DNA from: Flemingiibacterium sp045632605
GTDB taxonomy: Bacteria > Bacillota > Clostridia > Oscillospirales > CAG-272
Length of the DNA: 25,852 nucleotides
Assembly (NCBI GenBank): GCA_045632605.1
Contig: JAZQXA010000106.1
Location: 1-25,852, forward strand
Reading direction: 5' to 3'
Below are positions 1 through 8,476 of the stretch, one piece after another (the first letter of the stretch is position 1; the number at the start of each line of letters is the position of its first letter). Below the pieces are notes generated by a model, which was not told the DNA's origin, searched no databases, and worked only from the letters and a program-made list of their open reading frames with translations. The translations under genes were made by a program, and so were the position numbers.

Positions 1-2475
1 ACGGGAGGAACGGCAACGCTTTCAGCAGACAAAAAGAGCCTTGTTATGGTTCCGTCGCAGTCAGAGGAAATGGTTCTTGAAGCATCGGTTTCGCTGCCGG
101 AAATGGTTCATTCGGCAAACGCTTTGCGTATAAAGCTTCTCAACAATACCGACTCTGATAAATTTACGCTTTATTACTCCACATCCGATACGCAGGTCAG
201 CACAGAGGATAAGAGCATTGTAATTCCTATATCAAAAAACGGCGAGGCACAGTATGTTTATGCTTATGTCGGAGATGTTTCAATGCTTGGAAACATTAAG
301 CTTGTTTTTTCTCCCGGCGAGGGGAGTGTTGAACTCCTTTCGATAAGCCCCTTTATGCAGTATGCTGCAGAGAAGTATGATATCTGCGGTGGGGTAAGCT
401 CTTGCTTTATAAACGATGACCTTTCAACAGTCAGCTTTATTGGAGTTATTGACCGCGAGATAGCCATTGAAAACCAGTCGGGGCAGATTGCGATATATGC
501 TTTTGACGGAGATACGCTTCCGAGCAATGATGAGCTTCGTTCAATGAATCCGCTTACAACTGGACTTATGAGCGCTCGCTTCGAACTCAAGTGGCGTATT
601 CCAAATGGCAATTCTCATGCGGTCAACAGTGCTTTTCTTGCTGTTATCATAACCGAAGACGGCGGATACAAGCTTATAGAAAAGCCGTTTTATCTGACTA
701 ATCCCGAACGGCGTTCCGGTGCTTCCGTGGCAGTTCGCAGTGACTTAAAAGGCTTTGCGGCTTCCGATGTATCTCTTGTCGGAGATTCGGATACGGGAAT
801 TACTATCGCCGTACTTGACACTGCATTGGCTTTTGCAAGTAAGAGCGAGGGCGAACAGTATATTTATAACGGCAAGGCGTATTATTTTGACGAAAAATAT
901 CTTGACACGCTCACAGAAAAGATTAATGCGCTTTCCGGTGCCGGAGTGCAGGTGCTTCTGCGTTTTGACGGCTGGACAAGCGAATATGCCGCAGAGCTTA
1001 ACAGTGCTTACAGTGCCGATAATTATTTTAACCACGCAAAAATGACGGATGCTGCAGACGGCACCGATTACATCGGTGCGCTTGCCTCCTATGCGGCAGA
1101 GAATTTATGCCGCGGCGGCAAGATTGCCGGTGTGATTTACGGCTTTGGCGAAAATGTTGTCTGGGGTGGAAAATCCGTCCTTGATGAGGTGAACTATACT
1201 GCAAAAAATCTTCGCAGTATTTATATGAATCTTGCGGCGGTTAATTCTTCGGCGAAGCTTTATGTATCGCTCACAGACCTTACGGTTTCAGACTGTACGG
1301 TATGCTCCGAAGAAATCGGTATCTCCGAATATCTGCCGATGCTTATTAATGCAGCCGGCGAATACGGTCAGTTCCCCTGGGAATTGGCTGTTGAGAAAAT
1401 ATACCGCGCCGAAAAAAGTGAGGAATCGGAATACGCAGATGTTTCAGACATTACAGCTATTCGCGATATTCTTATGACATACGGATGCATGAACAAGCGG
1501 ATTATATTCTGCGATTCTGTATACAGCGCGCCGTTTGTCAGCAATGAGGAAAAGCTGACGGATTTTGTTATCGGATATTATTCTGCGCTGTTTGACAGCC
1601 AGATTGATGCATATATCGCCGATTCCGGTGAATGCGGAGATGCTATTTTTGAAGCGGTGCGGCTGATTGACACTGCTGAATCCGGGAAAATTACGTCCAC
1701 GGCGGCGAAGCTGTCCGGAGTTGACAATATTTCTGAACTGTTTGATAATTTCGATTGGAATAAAATTAATTCGAAACGCTTGATTTATACGGAAGTTACC
1801 ACATCCGCACCTGAAAATATCAGAGGACGGTTTCAATACTATAAGTTCAGCGGAATTTCGAGCATCGGTGATATTAAGCCCGGTTATTACTCGAAATCCT
1901 TGCGAATTGTCAGTGATACCGGAAATGTACTCTCCGCACCACTTGACGGTACACATTACGGTGACTTGGCAAATCCCGAGTGGCTTGGTATATTCCACCG
2001 GTTTGAATATGCAGAGGACTTTTCGCTCACCCCCGTGCTTGAGCTGACGTTAAAGCTAACTAAAGTTAAGCCAACCACACTTTCGCCGGTTCCGGTAAAG
2101 TTGGTTTTATTCGGTGAGAACGAACGCTTCGAAGCACACGGAGAGGTTGTTCCGGGCGAATGGGCAACGATGTATATTGAACTCGGAAGAAGCTTTACTT
2201 CTGCTGATTCCGTCAGTGGACTTCAGATACTCGTTGGCGGCGGTGAGATTAATGCCGGCTCGCTTTCTCTTAAGTCGCTTGACGGTCTTTCACGCGAATA
2301 TAACGATGAATCGCTTGAAAGCCTTATTGAGGCTGCAAGAGCAAAAAAACAGACGCCTGACAGTGAAAACGATTACACAAAATTTTTCTGGATTGGCGGC
2401 GGTATTGTCATTGCGGCGGTGACGGTAATTGTTATTGCGCTCCTCAGCCGTAAAAAGGAGGAGAGCGATGAGTAA
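1..2475 (+). CDS. Surface-anchored DUF5722-like (degenerate glycosidase barrel) protein, 5' partial
   Basis: The frame is open from the first base, so the true start lies outside the window; 824 residues are visible. The middle part (about residues 225-480) matches my recollection of the DUF5722 glycosidase-like TIM barrel: YIYNGKAYYFDEKYLDTL, then a hydrophobic strand (GVQVLLRF), GKIAGVIYGFGENV, a helix with YTAKNLRSIY and the strand AKLYVSLTDL. The N-terminal 200 residues are beta-rich and the region after about residue 600 looks like a beta-sandwich (carbohydrate-binding-like). The C-terminus is one membrane helix (FFWIGGGIVIAAVTVIVIAL) followed by a charged tail, SRKKEESDE, so the body should lie outside the cell. 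Residues usual at the active site of the family (an NE pair, and a histidine after FPWxxA) are not apparent, so it may bind glycans rather than cut them. It overlaps the next gene by 8 bases. The family name is from memory and not searched. Confidence 0.7.
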   Translation, partial: TGGTATLSADKKSLVMVPSQSEEMVLEASVSLPEMVHSANALRIKLLNNTDSDKFTLYYSTSDTQVSTEDKSIVIPISKNGEAQYVYAYVGDVSMLGNIKLVFSPGEGSVELLSISPFMQYAAEKYDICGGVSSCFINDDLSTVSFIGVIDREIAIENQSGQIAIYAFDGDTLPSNDELRSMNPLTTGLMSARFELKWRIPNGNSHAVNSAFLAVIITEDGGYKLIEKPFYLTNPERRSGASVAVRSDLKGFAASDVSLVGDSDTGITIAVLDTALAFASKSEGEQYIYNGKAYYFDEKYLDTLTEKINALSGAGVQVLLRFDGWTSEYAAELNSAYSADNYFNHAKMTDAADGTDYIGALASYAAENLCRGGKIAGVIYGFGENVVWGGKSVLDEVNYTAKNLRSIYMNLAAVNSSAKLYVSLTDLTVSDCTVCSEEIGISEYLPMLINAAGEYGQFPWELAVEKIYRAEKSEESEYADVSDITAIRDILMTYGCMNKRIIFCDSVYSAPFVSNEEKLTDFVIGYYSALFDSQIDAYIADSGECGDAIFEAVRLIDTAESGKITSTAAKLSGVDNISELFDNFDWNKINSKRLIYTEVTTSAPENIRGRFQYYKFSGISSIGDIKPGYYSKSLRIVSDTGNVLSAPLDGTHYGDLANPEWLGIFHRFEYAEDFSLTPVLELTLKLTKVKPTTLSPVPVKLVLFGENERFEAHGEVVPGEWATMYIELGRSFTSADSVSGLQILVGGGEINAGSLSLKSLDGLSREYNDESLESLIEAARAKKQTPDSENDYTKFFWIGGGIVIAAVTVIVIALLSRKKEESDE

Positions 2476-2743
2476 ACTTCGTATCTGCGGTATGATAGCG
2501 GCAGTGATTTTGCTGATTCTCGCTGTTTTTGCAAGATTTACCGATGAAAAGACAGCAGCGTTAACTGTTCTTCCGGTGATGTCAGTTGCAGCTGCATCGC
2601 TTGCTGTAGTTGATATCCTCGCTTATCAAAAAGACAAGCGAGAGGGGAAACATCCCGGACTTGCCGCAGTTATCAAAATTATAAGTCTTGTTGTAATCAC
2701 TCTGCTTCTTATTGCGGCGGTGGTGATAAATACTATTTCATAA
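2468..2743 (+). CDS. Small membrane protein with three predicted helices, unknown function
   Basis: This is a 91-residue protein starting at the ATG at 2468, inside the last codons of the upstream surface protein. An AAAGGAGGAG ribosome binding site at about 2455-2464 selects this start over an in-frame ATG 39 bases upstream. Three hydrophobic segments are visible: residues about 4-22 (ICGMIAAVILLILAVFA), 30-50 (AALTVLPVMSVAAASLAVVDIL) and 66-90 (VIKIISLVVITLLLIAAVVI). A basic loop, YQKDKREGKHPG, joins the second and third. No family was recognised. The overlap suggests translational coupling with the anchored surface protein, so a role in its membrane placement is possible, but this is inference only. 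Confidence 0.7.
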   Translation: MSKLRICGMIAAVILLILAVFARFTDEKTAALTVLPVMSVAAASLAVVDILAYQKDKREGKHPGLAAVIKIISLVVITLLLIAAVVINTIS

Positions 2744-2759
2744 AGGAATTTTTTAAGAA

Positions 2760-3305
2760 ATGCTGCAAAGAAATTTCGGTGATGATAAGCCGATTGAAAA
2801 TCTGCCGATACGCTTGTTTGGCGTTGTCCGTGAGTCGATTGTGGACGGGCCTCAGCTGCGGTATGTAATATTTACGCAAGGGTGTCCTCATAAGTGTTAT
2901 AACTGCCACAATCCCGAATCGCACCCATATTCCGGCGGAAAAGCCACAACTACTGAAAAGCTCTGGCGCGATATATGCAAAAATCCGCTTATAAAAGGGC
3001 TTACATTCAGCGGCGGTGAGCCGTTTCTCTGGGGACACGAGCTTGCTGTCATTGCGAATAAAGCGCGTGAGAGAGGACTCGACATAATGACCTACAGCGG
3101 CTTTACATACGAACAGCTTCTAAAAAAAGCCGAAACTGAGCCGTCGGTTCACGAGCTGCTTTCGGCGACCAATTATCTCGTTGACGGACGGTATGTTGAT
3201 GCCAAGCGCGACCTTACATTAAAGTTCCGCGGAAGCACTAATCAGCGCATACTTGATGTTACCTGTTACCCAAATTCAACCGATGCCACACAAATCGAGC
3301 TTTGA
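2760..3305 (+). CDS. nrdG: Anaerobic ribonucleoside-triphosphate reductase activating protein
   Basis: This is a radical SAM activase that generates the glycyl radical on the anaerobic reductase NrdD, in the cytoplasm. The protein has 181 residues. The cluster-binding motif CPHKCYNC (C42, C46, C49; CX3CX2C) sits in the NrdG context ESIVDGPQLRYVIFTQGCPHKCYNCHNP. TFSGGEP at 82-88 is the SAM-binding motif. LVDGRYVDAKRDLTLKFRGSTNQRI at 140-164 is the family-typical C-terminal part, quoted here as two adjacent pieces in concept: LVDGRY and KFRGSTNQR. The N-terminus is about 15 residues longer than in compact family members. The chosen ATG follows an AAAGGA about 12 bases upstream. It lies 16 bases after the small membrane gene and may share its transcript. 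No nrdD is present in the window, so the partner must be elsewhere. Confidence 0.92.
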   Translation: MLQRNFGDDKPIENLPIRLFGVVRESIVDGPQLRYVIFTQGCPHKCYNCHNPESHPYSGGKATTTEKLWRDICKNPLIKGLTFSGGEPFLWGHELAVIANKARERGLDIMTYSGFTYEQLLKKAETEPSVHELLSATNYLVDGRYVDAKRDLTLKFRGSTNQRILDVTCYPNSTDATQIEL

Positions 3306-3356
3306 TAGCTTGGTTATTATAAATTTTAAAATATATATTCAAAAGGAGATATAAAA

Positions 3357-4523
3357 ATGTCTGACGCTTATTTATCCCGTGGCGTATCTGCCACAAAAGA
3401 CGAGGTACACAGTGCAATTTCGAAGCAGGACAAGGGCGTTTTTGCCGGCGCGTTCTGTAAGATAATCCCTGACCCCTGCGGAGATCCCGAATACTGTGCG
3501 GCAATGCACGCTGACGGAGCAGGTACAAAATCCTCGCTTGCATATATTAAATACAAGGAAACCGGCGACCTTTCCGCATTCTATAATATTGCGCAGGACT
3601 CGGTTGTAATGAATCTTGATGACCTTCTCTGCATCGGTGCAACAGACGGTTTCGTTCTTTCGAACACCATCGGAAGAAATGCTCACAGGGTAAACGGAGA
3701 GGCAATCAAAGCGGTTATCGACGGTTACACTGATTTCTGCGAGATGCTTGGAAAATACGGCGTCGGAATCACGATGTCGGGCGGTGAAACTGCCGATGTC
3801 GGCGACCTCGTTTCAACGCTTATCGTTGACTCTACCTTCTTCGTTCGTATGAAGCGCAGTGACGTTATTGACTGCGACAACATCAAAGCCGGTGACGTTA
3901 TTGTCGGTCTTGCTTCCTACGGAAAGGCGGACTATGAAAAGGCATACAACGCAGGTATGGGCTCGAACGGTCTTACTGCGGCACGTCATCTTATGCTTTC
4001 ACATGAATATGCGGCAAAGTATCCCGAAACATATTCGAACACCATCGACAACTCAAAGGTTTACTGCGGCACATACGGCGTAAATGATATTCTTCCGGGT
4101 ACAGATGTTACCGCGATTGATGCAATTCTTTCGCCGACACGTACATATGCGCCTATCATAAAGGAAATACTTGACACAAAGCGTTCTGCTGTTCACGGTA
4201 TGATTCACTGCACCGGCGGCGGACAGGCTAAATGTAAGAACTTCGGTTCCGGCATTCACTATATCAAGGATAATCTCTTTGACACTACTCCGCTTTTTGC
4301 TGCTATCAAAAAGAATTCCGATATCGGTGACAAGGAAATGTATCAGGTCTTCAATATGGGACACAGAATGGAGCTTTACTGTGATGCGGCTGACGCAGAA
4401 TTTATCATTGCGGCTTCAAAGAAGTATGGCGTTGAAGCAAAGATAGTCGGACACTGCGAAGCTTCCGCAGACGGCAAGAACCACGTTACAATTATCGACG
4501 GCGGAAATACTTACGAATATTGA
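3357..4523 (+). CDS. purM: Phosphoribosylformylglycinamidine cyclo-ligase (AIR synthase), divergent long form
   Basis: This is an AIR synthase family enzyme, which closes the imidazole ring of AIR using ATP in purine synthesis. The 388-residue protein shows HADGAGTKSS at 51-60 (nucleotide-binding loop), MNLDDLLCIGA at 85-95, SGGETADVGD at 141-150 and GMIHCTGGGQAKC in the C-terminal domain. It is longer than the classical PurM of about 340-350 residues and resembles the divergent subgroup found in Bacteroidetes and Clostridia. The start is fixed by AAAAGGAGAT eight bases before the ATG. It is followed after 27 bases by a PfkB kinase and then by yqgF. No other purine genes are adjacent. A hydrogenase-maturation HypE or a selenophosphate synthase, both related folds, are less likely because of the PurM-type motifs. 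Confidence 0.85.
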   Translation: MSDAYLSRGVSATKDEVHSAISKQDKGVFAGAFCKIIPDPCGDPEYCAAMHADGAGTKSSLAYIKYKETGDLSAFYNIAQDSVVMNLDDLLCIGATDGFVLSNTIGRNAHRVNGEAIKAVIDGYTDFCEMLGKYGVGITMSGGETADVGDLVSTLIVDSTFFVRMKRSDVIDCDNIKAGDVIVGLASYGKADYEKAYNAGMGSNGLTAARHLMLSHEYAAKYPETYSNTIDNSKVYCGTYGVNDILPGTDVTAIDAILSPTRTYAPIIKEILDTKRSAVHGMIHCTGGGQAKCKNFGSGIHYIKDNLFDTTPLFAAIKKNSDIGDKEMYQVFNMGHRMELYCDAADAEFIIAASKKYGVEAKIVGHCEASADGKNHVTIIDGGNTYEY

Positions 4524-4550
4524 TTTTCTCCTAAAGAAAGGATGAATTAA

Positions 4551-5486
4551 ATGCAGAAAAGAGTTCTCGTTGTCAGCTCGGCAAATATGGATTTTGTAAT
4601 GCGTGTAGGGAAATTACCCGAGGCAGGTCAGACCGTTATCGAGCGTCGGAGCTACGATTATGTCCCCGGCGGAAAGGGCGCAAATTCCGCGGTGGCTCTT
4701 GCAAGACTCGGTGCGGACTCCGTATTCTGTGCAAGACTCGGAAACGACAGCCATGCACAGCGTTTGATTTCACTCTATAAAGACGACGGAATTGATACGC
4801 GCTTCATCATCAATGACCGTAATGCGCCGACCGGACTTGCTTCAATTATTGTTGAGGAAAACGGAAACAACCGTATAGTTGTTTATCCGGGCGCTAACGC
4901 ATATCTTACGCCGGATGACGTTGAGGATGCAATCACCTGCATTCCCGATGCAGTTTTGCTTCATTTTGAAATTCCGACTGATGCGGTTGCTGCCGCAACA
5001 CAGTTTGCAAAGCAGAGAGGAATACCGGTGTTCATTGATGCCGGACCGGCTCGACGTAATTATCCGCTCGATCGGCTCGGTCCGCTTGAGGTTATTTCGC
5101 CGAATGAAACCGAAACATACGCTCTGACCGGAATCATGCCGCAGACGATGAATGACTGCCTTCGTGCCGCATCGGTGCTTATGCAGAAGGTGCAGACGAA
5201 ATATGTTGTTATCAAGCTTGGCGACAGGGGGGCATATATCCACGACGGAAAATATTCCGAGGTGGTTATCTCACATGAGGTCGAGGTTGTTGACACAACT
5301 GCGGCAGGAGATGCGTTCACTGCGGCGATGACTCTTGAATATCTTAAAACGGGCAATATTGTGCGTGCGGTCAAGTATGCTAATGTTGTGGGGGCGCTTG
5401 TTGTCGGTAAGGCAGGAGCTTCAAGCTCAATTCCGACTGCGGCACAGGTTGAAGAATTCATAGCTAAAAACGAAATAGTACTGTGA
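4551..5486 (+). CDS. rbsK: Ribokinase-like PfkB family sugar kinase
   Basis: This 311-residue cytoplasmic kinase belongs to the PfkB/ribokinase family. It carries the N-terminal signature PGGKGANSAVALARLG at 39-54, the sugar/Mg region NETE at 185-188, and the anion-hole and catalytic motif DTTAAGDAF at 248-256 (probable base D254). IKLGDRGAY at 221-229 is the conserved KLGxxG segment. The overall layout fits ribokinase, which phosphorylates D-ribose at O5, better than fructokinase or adenosine kinase, but the substrate is inferred. AAAGAAAGG lies just upstream of the ATG. It is 27 bases after purM and 7 bases before yqgF, so the three are probably one operon. Ribose-5-phosphate feeds PRPP and hence purines, which would make sense beside purM. 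Confidence 0.85.
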   Translation: MQKRVLVVSSANMDFVMRVGKLPEAGQTVIERRSYDYVPGGKGANSAVALARLGADSVFCARLGNDSHAQRLISLYKDDGIDTRFIINDRNAPTGLASIIVEENGNNRIVVYPGANAYLTPDDVEDAITCIPDAVLLHFEIPTDAVAAATQFAKQRGIPVFIDAGPARRNYPLDRLGPLEVISPNETETYALTGIMPQTMNDCLRAASVLMQKVQTKYVVIKLGDRGAYIHDGKYSEVVISHEVEVVDTTAAGDAFTAAMTLEYLKTGNIVRAVKYANVVGALVVGKAGASSSIPTAAQVEEFIAKNEIVL

Positions 5487-5493
5487 GGACACA

Positions 5494-5910
5494 ATGGCAG
5501 ACAGAATTTTAGGCGTTGATTTCGGCGACACGAGAACCGGACTCGCTGTCAGCGATACGCTCGGAATGTTGGCAAACGGAATCGGATATGTGAACTCAAC
5601 ATATATGCCGAAAACCGTTCTGCTCGTCAGCGAAAAGGCAAAGGAGTACGGTGTTTCAAAGATAGTTGTCGGACTTCCGATAAATATGAACGGCACCTTT
5701 GGTCCGCGTGCCGAACACGCAAAGGAATTTGCCGCTATGCTTGGCGAAGCAACGGGACTGCCGATTGAAATGTTTGATGAACGCTGCAGCACAATGGCGG
5801 CTCATCAGATACTCAATTTGACAGATACCCGAGGAAAAAAACGCAAGGCGGCAGTTGATACGCTTTCAGCACAGATAATTCTCCAGAATTATCTCGACAG
5901 CAAAAGATAA
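5494..5910 (+). CDS. ruvX: YqgF/RuvX family putative pre-16S rRNA nuclease (Holliday junction resolvase-like)
   Basis: This 138-residue protein is typical in length for the family. ILGVDFGDTRTGLAVSD at 5-21 supplies the first acidic residue (D9) of the RNase H fold. VVGLPINMNGTFGPRA at 58-73, FDERCST at 94-100 and the terminal VDTLSAQIILQNYL at 121-134 (D122) are the other conserved motifs. The family matures the 5' end of 16S rRNA and was earlier proposed to resolve Holliday junctions. Only 7 bases separate it from the kinase gene, so it is probably the last gene of the purM operon. A hairpin follows 8 bases after the stop codon. Confidence 0.92.
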   Translation: MADRILGVDFGDTRTGLAVSDTLGMLANGIGYVNSTYMPKTVLLVSEKAKEYGVSKIVVGLPINMNGTFGPRAEHAKEFAAMLGEATGLPIEMFDERCSTMAAHQILNLTDTRGKKRKAAVDTLSAQIILQNYLDSKR

Positions 5911-5911
5911 T

Positions 5912-5957
5912 AAAAATCCGCCCGGCGGCAAGATGCTTCCGGGCGAGATGTGATTTT
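5912..5957. terminator. Convergent bidirectional terminator
   Basis: The stem CGCCCGG (5919-5925) pairs with CCGGGCG (5939-5945) around a 13-base loop. On the minus strand the stem is followed by a TTTTTA run, which gives a good rho-independent tail for the SGNH hydrolase gene. On the plus strand the T run (GATTTTTG) comes only 8 bases after the stem, so it is weaker there unless the outer AAAAATC/GATTTTT arms also pair. Confidence 0.7.
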
Positions 5958-5969
5958 TGATTTAATATA

Positions 5970-6914
5970 TTATTCCGTCGGACGGGTGTTGTCGTATGCA
6001 TAAATATTAACAACGTGCGTGCGGTAATAGTCCGCGAGGATTTTGCATGAATCACGATTGAGATGCACACCGTCGGATGAGTGGGCGGGATCGAGTGTTC
6101 CGTCTTCGAGCGTGAACAGCTCACGCGGGTCAAGAAGAAATACTTCTTTTTCTTTGACTAATTTGATAAGCTGTTCATTGAAGATTACGCATTTTTCATT
6201 TGTGATTCCGTACAGCGTGGTTTCTGAGGAATATGTGGTTACGGGGATTATTGTCTGAACGTATATCGGAACATCCGTAGCCTCACGCAATGTATCGATA
6301 AGCTTCGAAAATTCCGGGATAAATCCTTCAACCGGCCAGCCGAGCTCATTGAGTCCTGTTGCGATATAGATTGACTTAAAGTTTACGTCCTCTCTTTCGA
6401 GTGCTTCGAGAAGTGTGTGCGGCTGAAGCTCACCGTTTTCATCGGGAAAACGCAGAAACGCTTTTTCAAGCAGCAGAGAAACATTAAGTCCCACAGACGA
6501 AAAGTCATACGGTGACAGTTGAGAATAGTCTATAAGCCCCTTCGTACGGGAATCCCCGATGAATACTGTGTCATCGAAATAGCTGTATGCAACAGCTCCG
6601 CTTTCGGGAATAACGCTCGAAAAATCGTAAATTACCGGAATTTTTGGCGGTGGGGGAGCTTCGGATTCATCGATTGGATCAATATTCAATTCAGAATTTT
6701 CATTAGTGGCATTTGTCAAGGGTTCTTCTGTTATATAATCATGACCGTAACTGCAAAAAAGCTGTGAAACAACAAAAACAGTGGCTGTGACAGCAAATAT
6801 TGCGAGGAAAAGCTGAAGTACAGTGATTTTCCATGATACAGCAGCTTGTTTGCCTTTTTTATCTGGCGAAGGGCCAGCTGCTATCGGATATATTTTTTCT
6901 TTTTTCTTACTCAA
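5970..6914 (-). CDS. Membrane-anchored SGNH/GDSL-type hydrolase
   Basis: The 314-residue protein has a short basic cytoplasmic head, one membrane helix at about 31-53 (TVLQLFLAIFAVTATVFVVS), a Pro/acidic linker (60-95) and an extracytoplasmic SGNH-fold domain. VFIGDSRTKGL at 118-127 holds the catalytic Ser122, TGLNELG at 186-192 the block III Asn189, and SSDGVHLN at 279-286 the Asp281/His284 pair. Such enzymes act as esterases or deacylases on acylated cell-wall glycans or sugars; the substrate here is unknown. The start codon is TTG at 6914: the reverse strand reads GGGAGGGA five bases upstream, and no ATG is nearby. A promoter lies in the 90-base divergent gap with queH. Confidence 0.85.
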   Translation of the reverse strand: MSKKKEKIYPIAAGPSPDKKGKQAAVSWKITVLQLFLAIFAVTATVFVVSQLFCSYGHDYITEEPLTNATNENSELNIDPIDESEAPPPPKIPVIYDFSSVIPESGAVAYSYFDDTVFIGDSRTKGLIDYSQLSPYDFSSVGLNVSLLLEKAFLRFPDENGELQPHTLLEALEREDVNFKSIYIATGLNELGWPVEGFIPEFSKLIDTLREATDVPIYVQTIIPVTTYSSETTLYGITNEKCVIFNEQLIKLVKEKEVFLLDPRELFTLEDGTLDPAHSSDGVHLNRDSCKILADYYRTHVVNIYAYDNTRPTE

Positions 6915-6958
6915 GCTGATCCCTCCCGAACGTAAAATTTCAAAACACCAACAAAATA

Positions 6959-6987
6959 ATTATATCACAAAATAAATCAGGATGCAA
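6959..6987 (-). promoter_or_regulatory. Promoter of the SGNH hydrolase gene
   Basis: On the minus strand TTGCAT (6987-6982) is separated by 17 bases from a perfect TATAAT (6964-6959). The expected transcript start is near 6951, about 37 bases before the TTG start codon. Confidence 0.6.
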
Positions 6988-7005
6988 GATTAATTTTTTA
7001 AAACT

Positions 7006-7635
7006 ATGAAAATAAATTATCAGTCAATGCTCGAAAAAGAGTTATCGCAGATTGAGGCAAAAAAATCAGTTCCGAACCTGCTTTTGCACGCTTGCTGTGC
7101 GCCATGCTCAAGTTATGTTTTGGAGTATCTCACCAATCATTTTAATATAACTCTATATTTTTACAATCCGAATATTACAGATTTCGATGAATATAAAAAA
7201 CGTGCTGATGAGCTTGAACGTCTGATATCGGTTATGGAGCATAAAAATCCGATAGAGCTTATTGTTTGTGAACACGAATCAAAGCCGTTTTTCGATTTGT
7301 CGCGTGGACTCGAATTACTTCCCGAGGGGGGAATGCGCTGTTTTTCCTGCTATAGGGAACGCCTTAATGCGACAGCCCGGTATATGTCCGAAAATGACGG
7401 AAAATATGACTATTTCGCCACGACATTAACTGTAAGCCCTCACAAAAACGCGGAAAAACTTAATGAGATTGGTGAGGAGCTTTCGAAGCTTTACGGTGTA
7501 CGTTATCTCCCGTCCGACTTCAAAAAGAAAGAGGGATACAAGCGTTCGATTGAGCTTTCGCGTGAGTATGGGCTTTACAGACAGGATTTCTGCGGATGCG
7601 AATATTCGAGGGCTTGGAAGCATGGAAACAGTTAA
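7006..7635 (+). CDS. queH: Epoxyqueuosine reductase QueH
   Basis: QueH carries out the last step of queuosine synthesis, reduction of epoxyqueuosine to queuosine in tRNA, and replaces the cobalamin enzyme QueG in many anaerobes. The 209-residue protein has the family's paired cysteines: LLLHACCAPCSS (C30, C31), RCFSCYRERL (C112, C115) and DFCGCEYS (C196, C198), together with FYNPNI at 52-57 and TTLTVSPHK at 139-147. These bind the iron-sulfur cluster and second metal. The ATG at 7006 has no clear ribosome binding site; an in-frame ATG at 7027 is also possible. The gene overlaps the following metalloprotease gene by 14 bases. No other queuosine genes are in view. Confidence 0.92.
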   Translation: MKINYQSMLEKELSQIEAKKSVPNLLLHACCAPCSSYVLEYLTNHFNITLYFYNPNITDFDEYKKRADELERLISVMEHKNPIELIVCEHESKPFFDLSRGLELLPEGGMRCFSCYRERLNATARYMSENDGKYDYFATTLTVSPHKNAEKLNEIGEELSKLYGVRYLPSDFKKKEGYKRSIELSREYGLYRQDFCGCEYSRAWKHGNS

Positions 7636-8323
7636 AATCGGTGCTGTAGACTGCCGTATAGTGCGACGTGACCGCCGTTCGGTCTGTTTTCGCTGTGCCA
7701 AAGACGGCACACCTGAAATACTCGTACCCAAAAGGATTTCCGAAGCCAAAATTCAAGAAATAATACTTCCGTACACGACACGAATCGAAGCGGAATATGA
7801 GCGGCAGAAAAAACTCATCGAATCACGCAAATCGTTCTCGCTCGATTATGGCATGGCAGTGCGTTTTCTCGGTTCGGAGCGCGAAATACGGGCAGATGAT
7901 TCGGGACGAAGATATATTGACGTCGAGGCGATTTACCTGCCGGCGATGCTCACTTTTGATGAAATAAAGTCGGCTGTAAAAGTTCTTTACAAGCAATATG
8001 CGAAGAAATACATAATGGAGCGTACCGCTGTAATTGCGGCGAAAATGGGACTTTCACCGAACGCTGTTAAAATTGGCAGTGCCACTTCGCATTGGGGAAG
8101 CTGTTCGAAAAAAGGCTCGCTGAATTTCTCGTGGTTTTGTATTATGGCTTCACCGGAAGCAGTTGATTATATTATAATCCATGAGCTTTGTCATATGCGT
8201 GAATTTAACCACAGTGCGCGTTTTTGGGAAAATGTAAGCGTATACTGTCCCGAATATAAGCGATGTAGGGAATACCTGAAATCACTTTGGCGTGATATTT
8301 TATCAGAAAATTGGGGGAAATAG
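7622..8323 (+). CDS. YgjP-like (DUF45) zinc metallopeptidase
   Basis: This 233-residue protein belongs to the M48-related YgjP/DUF45 family. The zinc motif HELCHMREFNH (H187, E188, H191, third ligand H197) and the upstream SHWGSCSKKGSLNFSW (157-171) are diagnostic of the family. There is no signal peptide, so it should be cytoplasmic. The start at 7622 (METVKIG) was chosen because the frame remains open upstream only as a shadow of queH; GGAAG precedes the ATG. The family's biological substrate is not well established. It is translationally coupled to queH by overlap, but a functional link is unproven. Confidence 0.88.
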   Translation: METVKIGAVDCRIVRRDRRSVCFRCAKDGTPEILVPKRISEAKIQEIILPYTTRIEAEYERQKKLIESRKSFSLDYGMAVRFLGSEREIRADDSGRRYIDVEAIYLPAMLTFDEIKSAVKVLYKQYAKKYIMERTAVIAAKMGLSPNAVKIGSATSHWGSCSKKGSLNFSWFCIMASPEAVDYIIIHELCHMREFNHSARFWENVSVYCPEYKRCREYLKSLWRDILSENWGK

Positions 8324-8360
8324 GCGGGAAATGTTTCCCCGGAAATTAATATTTTTTAAA
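8314..8360 (+). terminator. Possible weak terminator after the YgjP gene
   Basis: GGGAAA (8326-8331) can fold on TTTCCC (8334-8339), or GGGGAAA (8314-8320) on TTTCCCC (8334-8340). A T run (ATTTTTTA) follows about 12 bases later. The hairpin is small, so it is a weak call. Confidence 0.3.
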
Positions 8361-8406
8361 AAATTATAAAAAAATGTGATTTCCTATTTATTTGATTCGA
8401 ATTATG

Positions 8407-8415
8407 TGTTATAAT
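8407..8415 (+). promoter_or_regulatory. Extended -10 promoter of the D,D-carboxypeptidase gene
   Basis: TG-T-TATAAT is a full extended -10 element, with TATAAT at 8410-8415. The -35 region at 17-base spacing is only TTTATT. Transcription should start near 8422, about 55 bases before the ATG at 8477. Confidence 0.5.
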
Positions 8416-8476
8416 TAAATAGTGAAAATACTGCGATGTGATTTTTCACTCGCTATAACATAATAGAGGTTTGATT

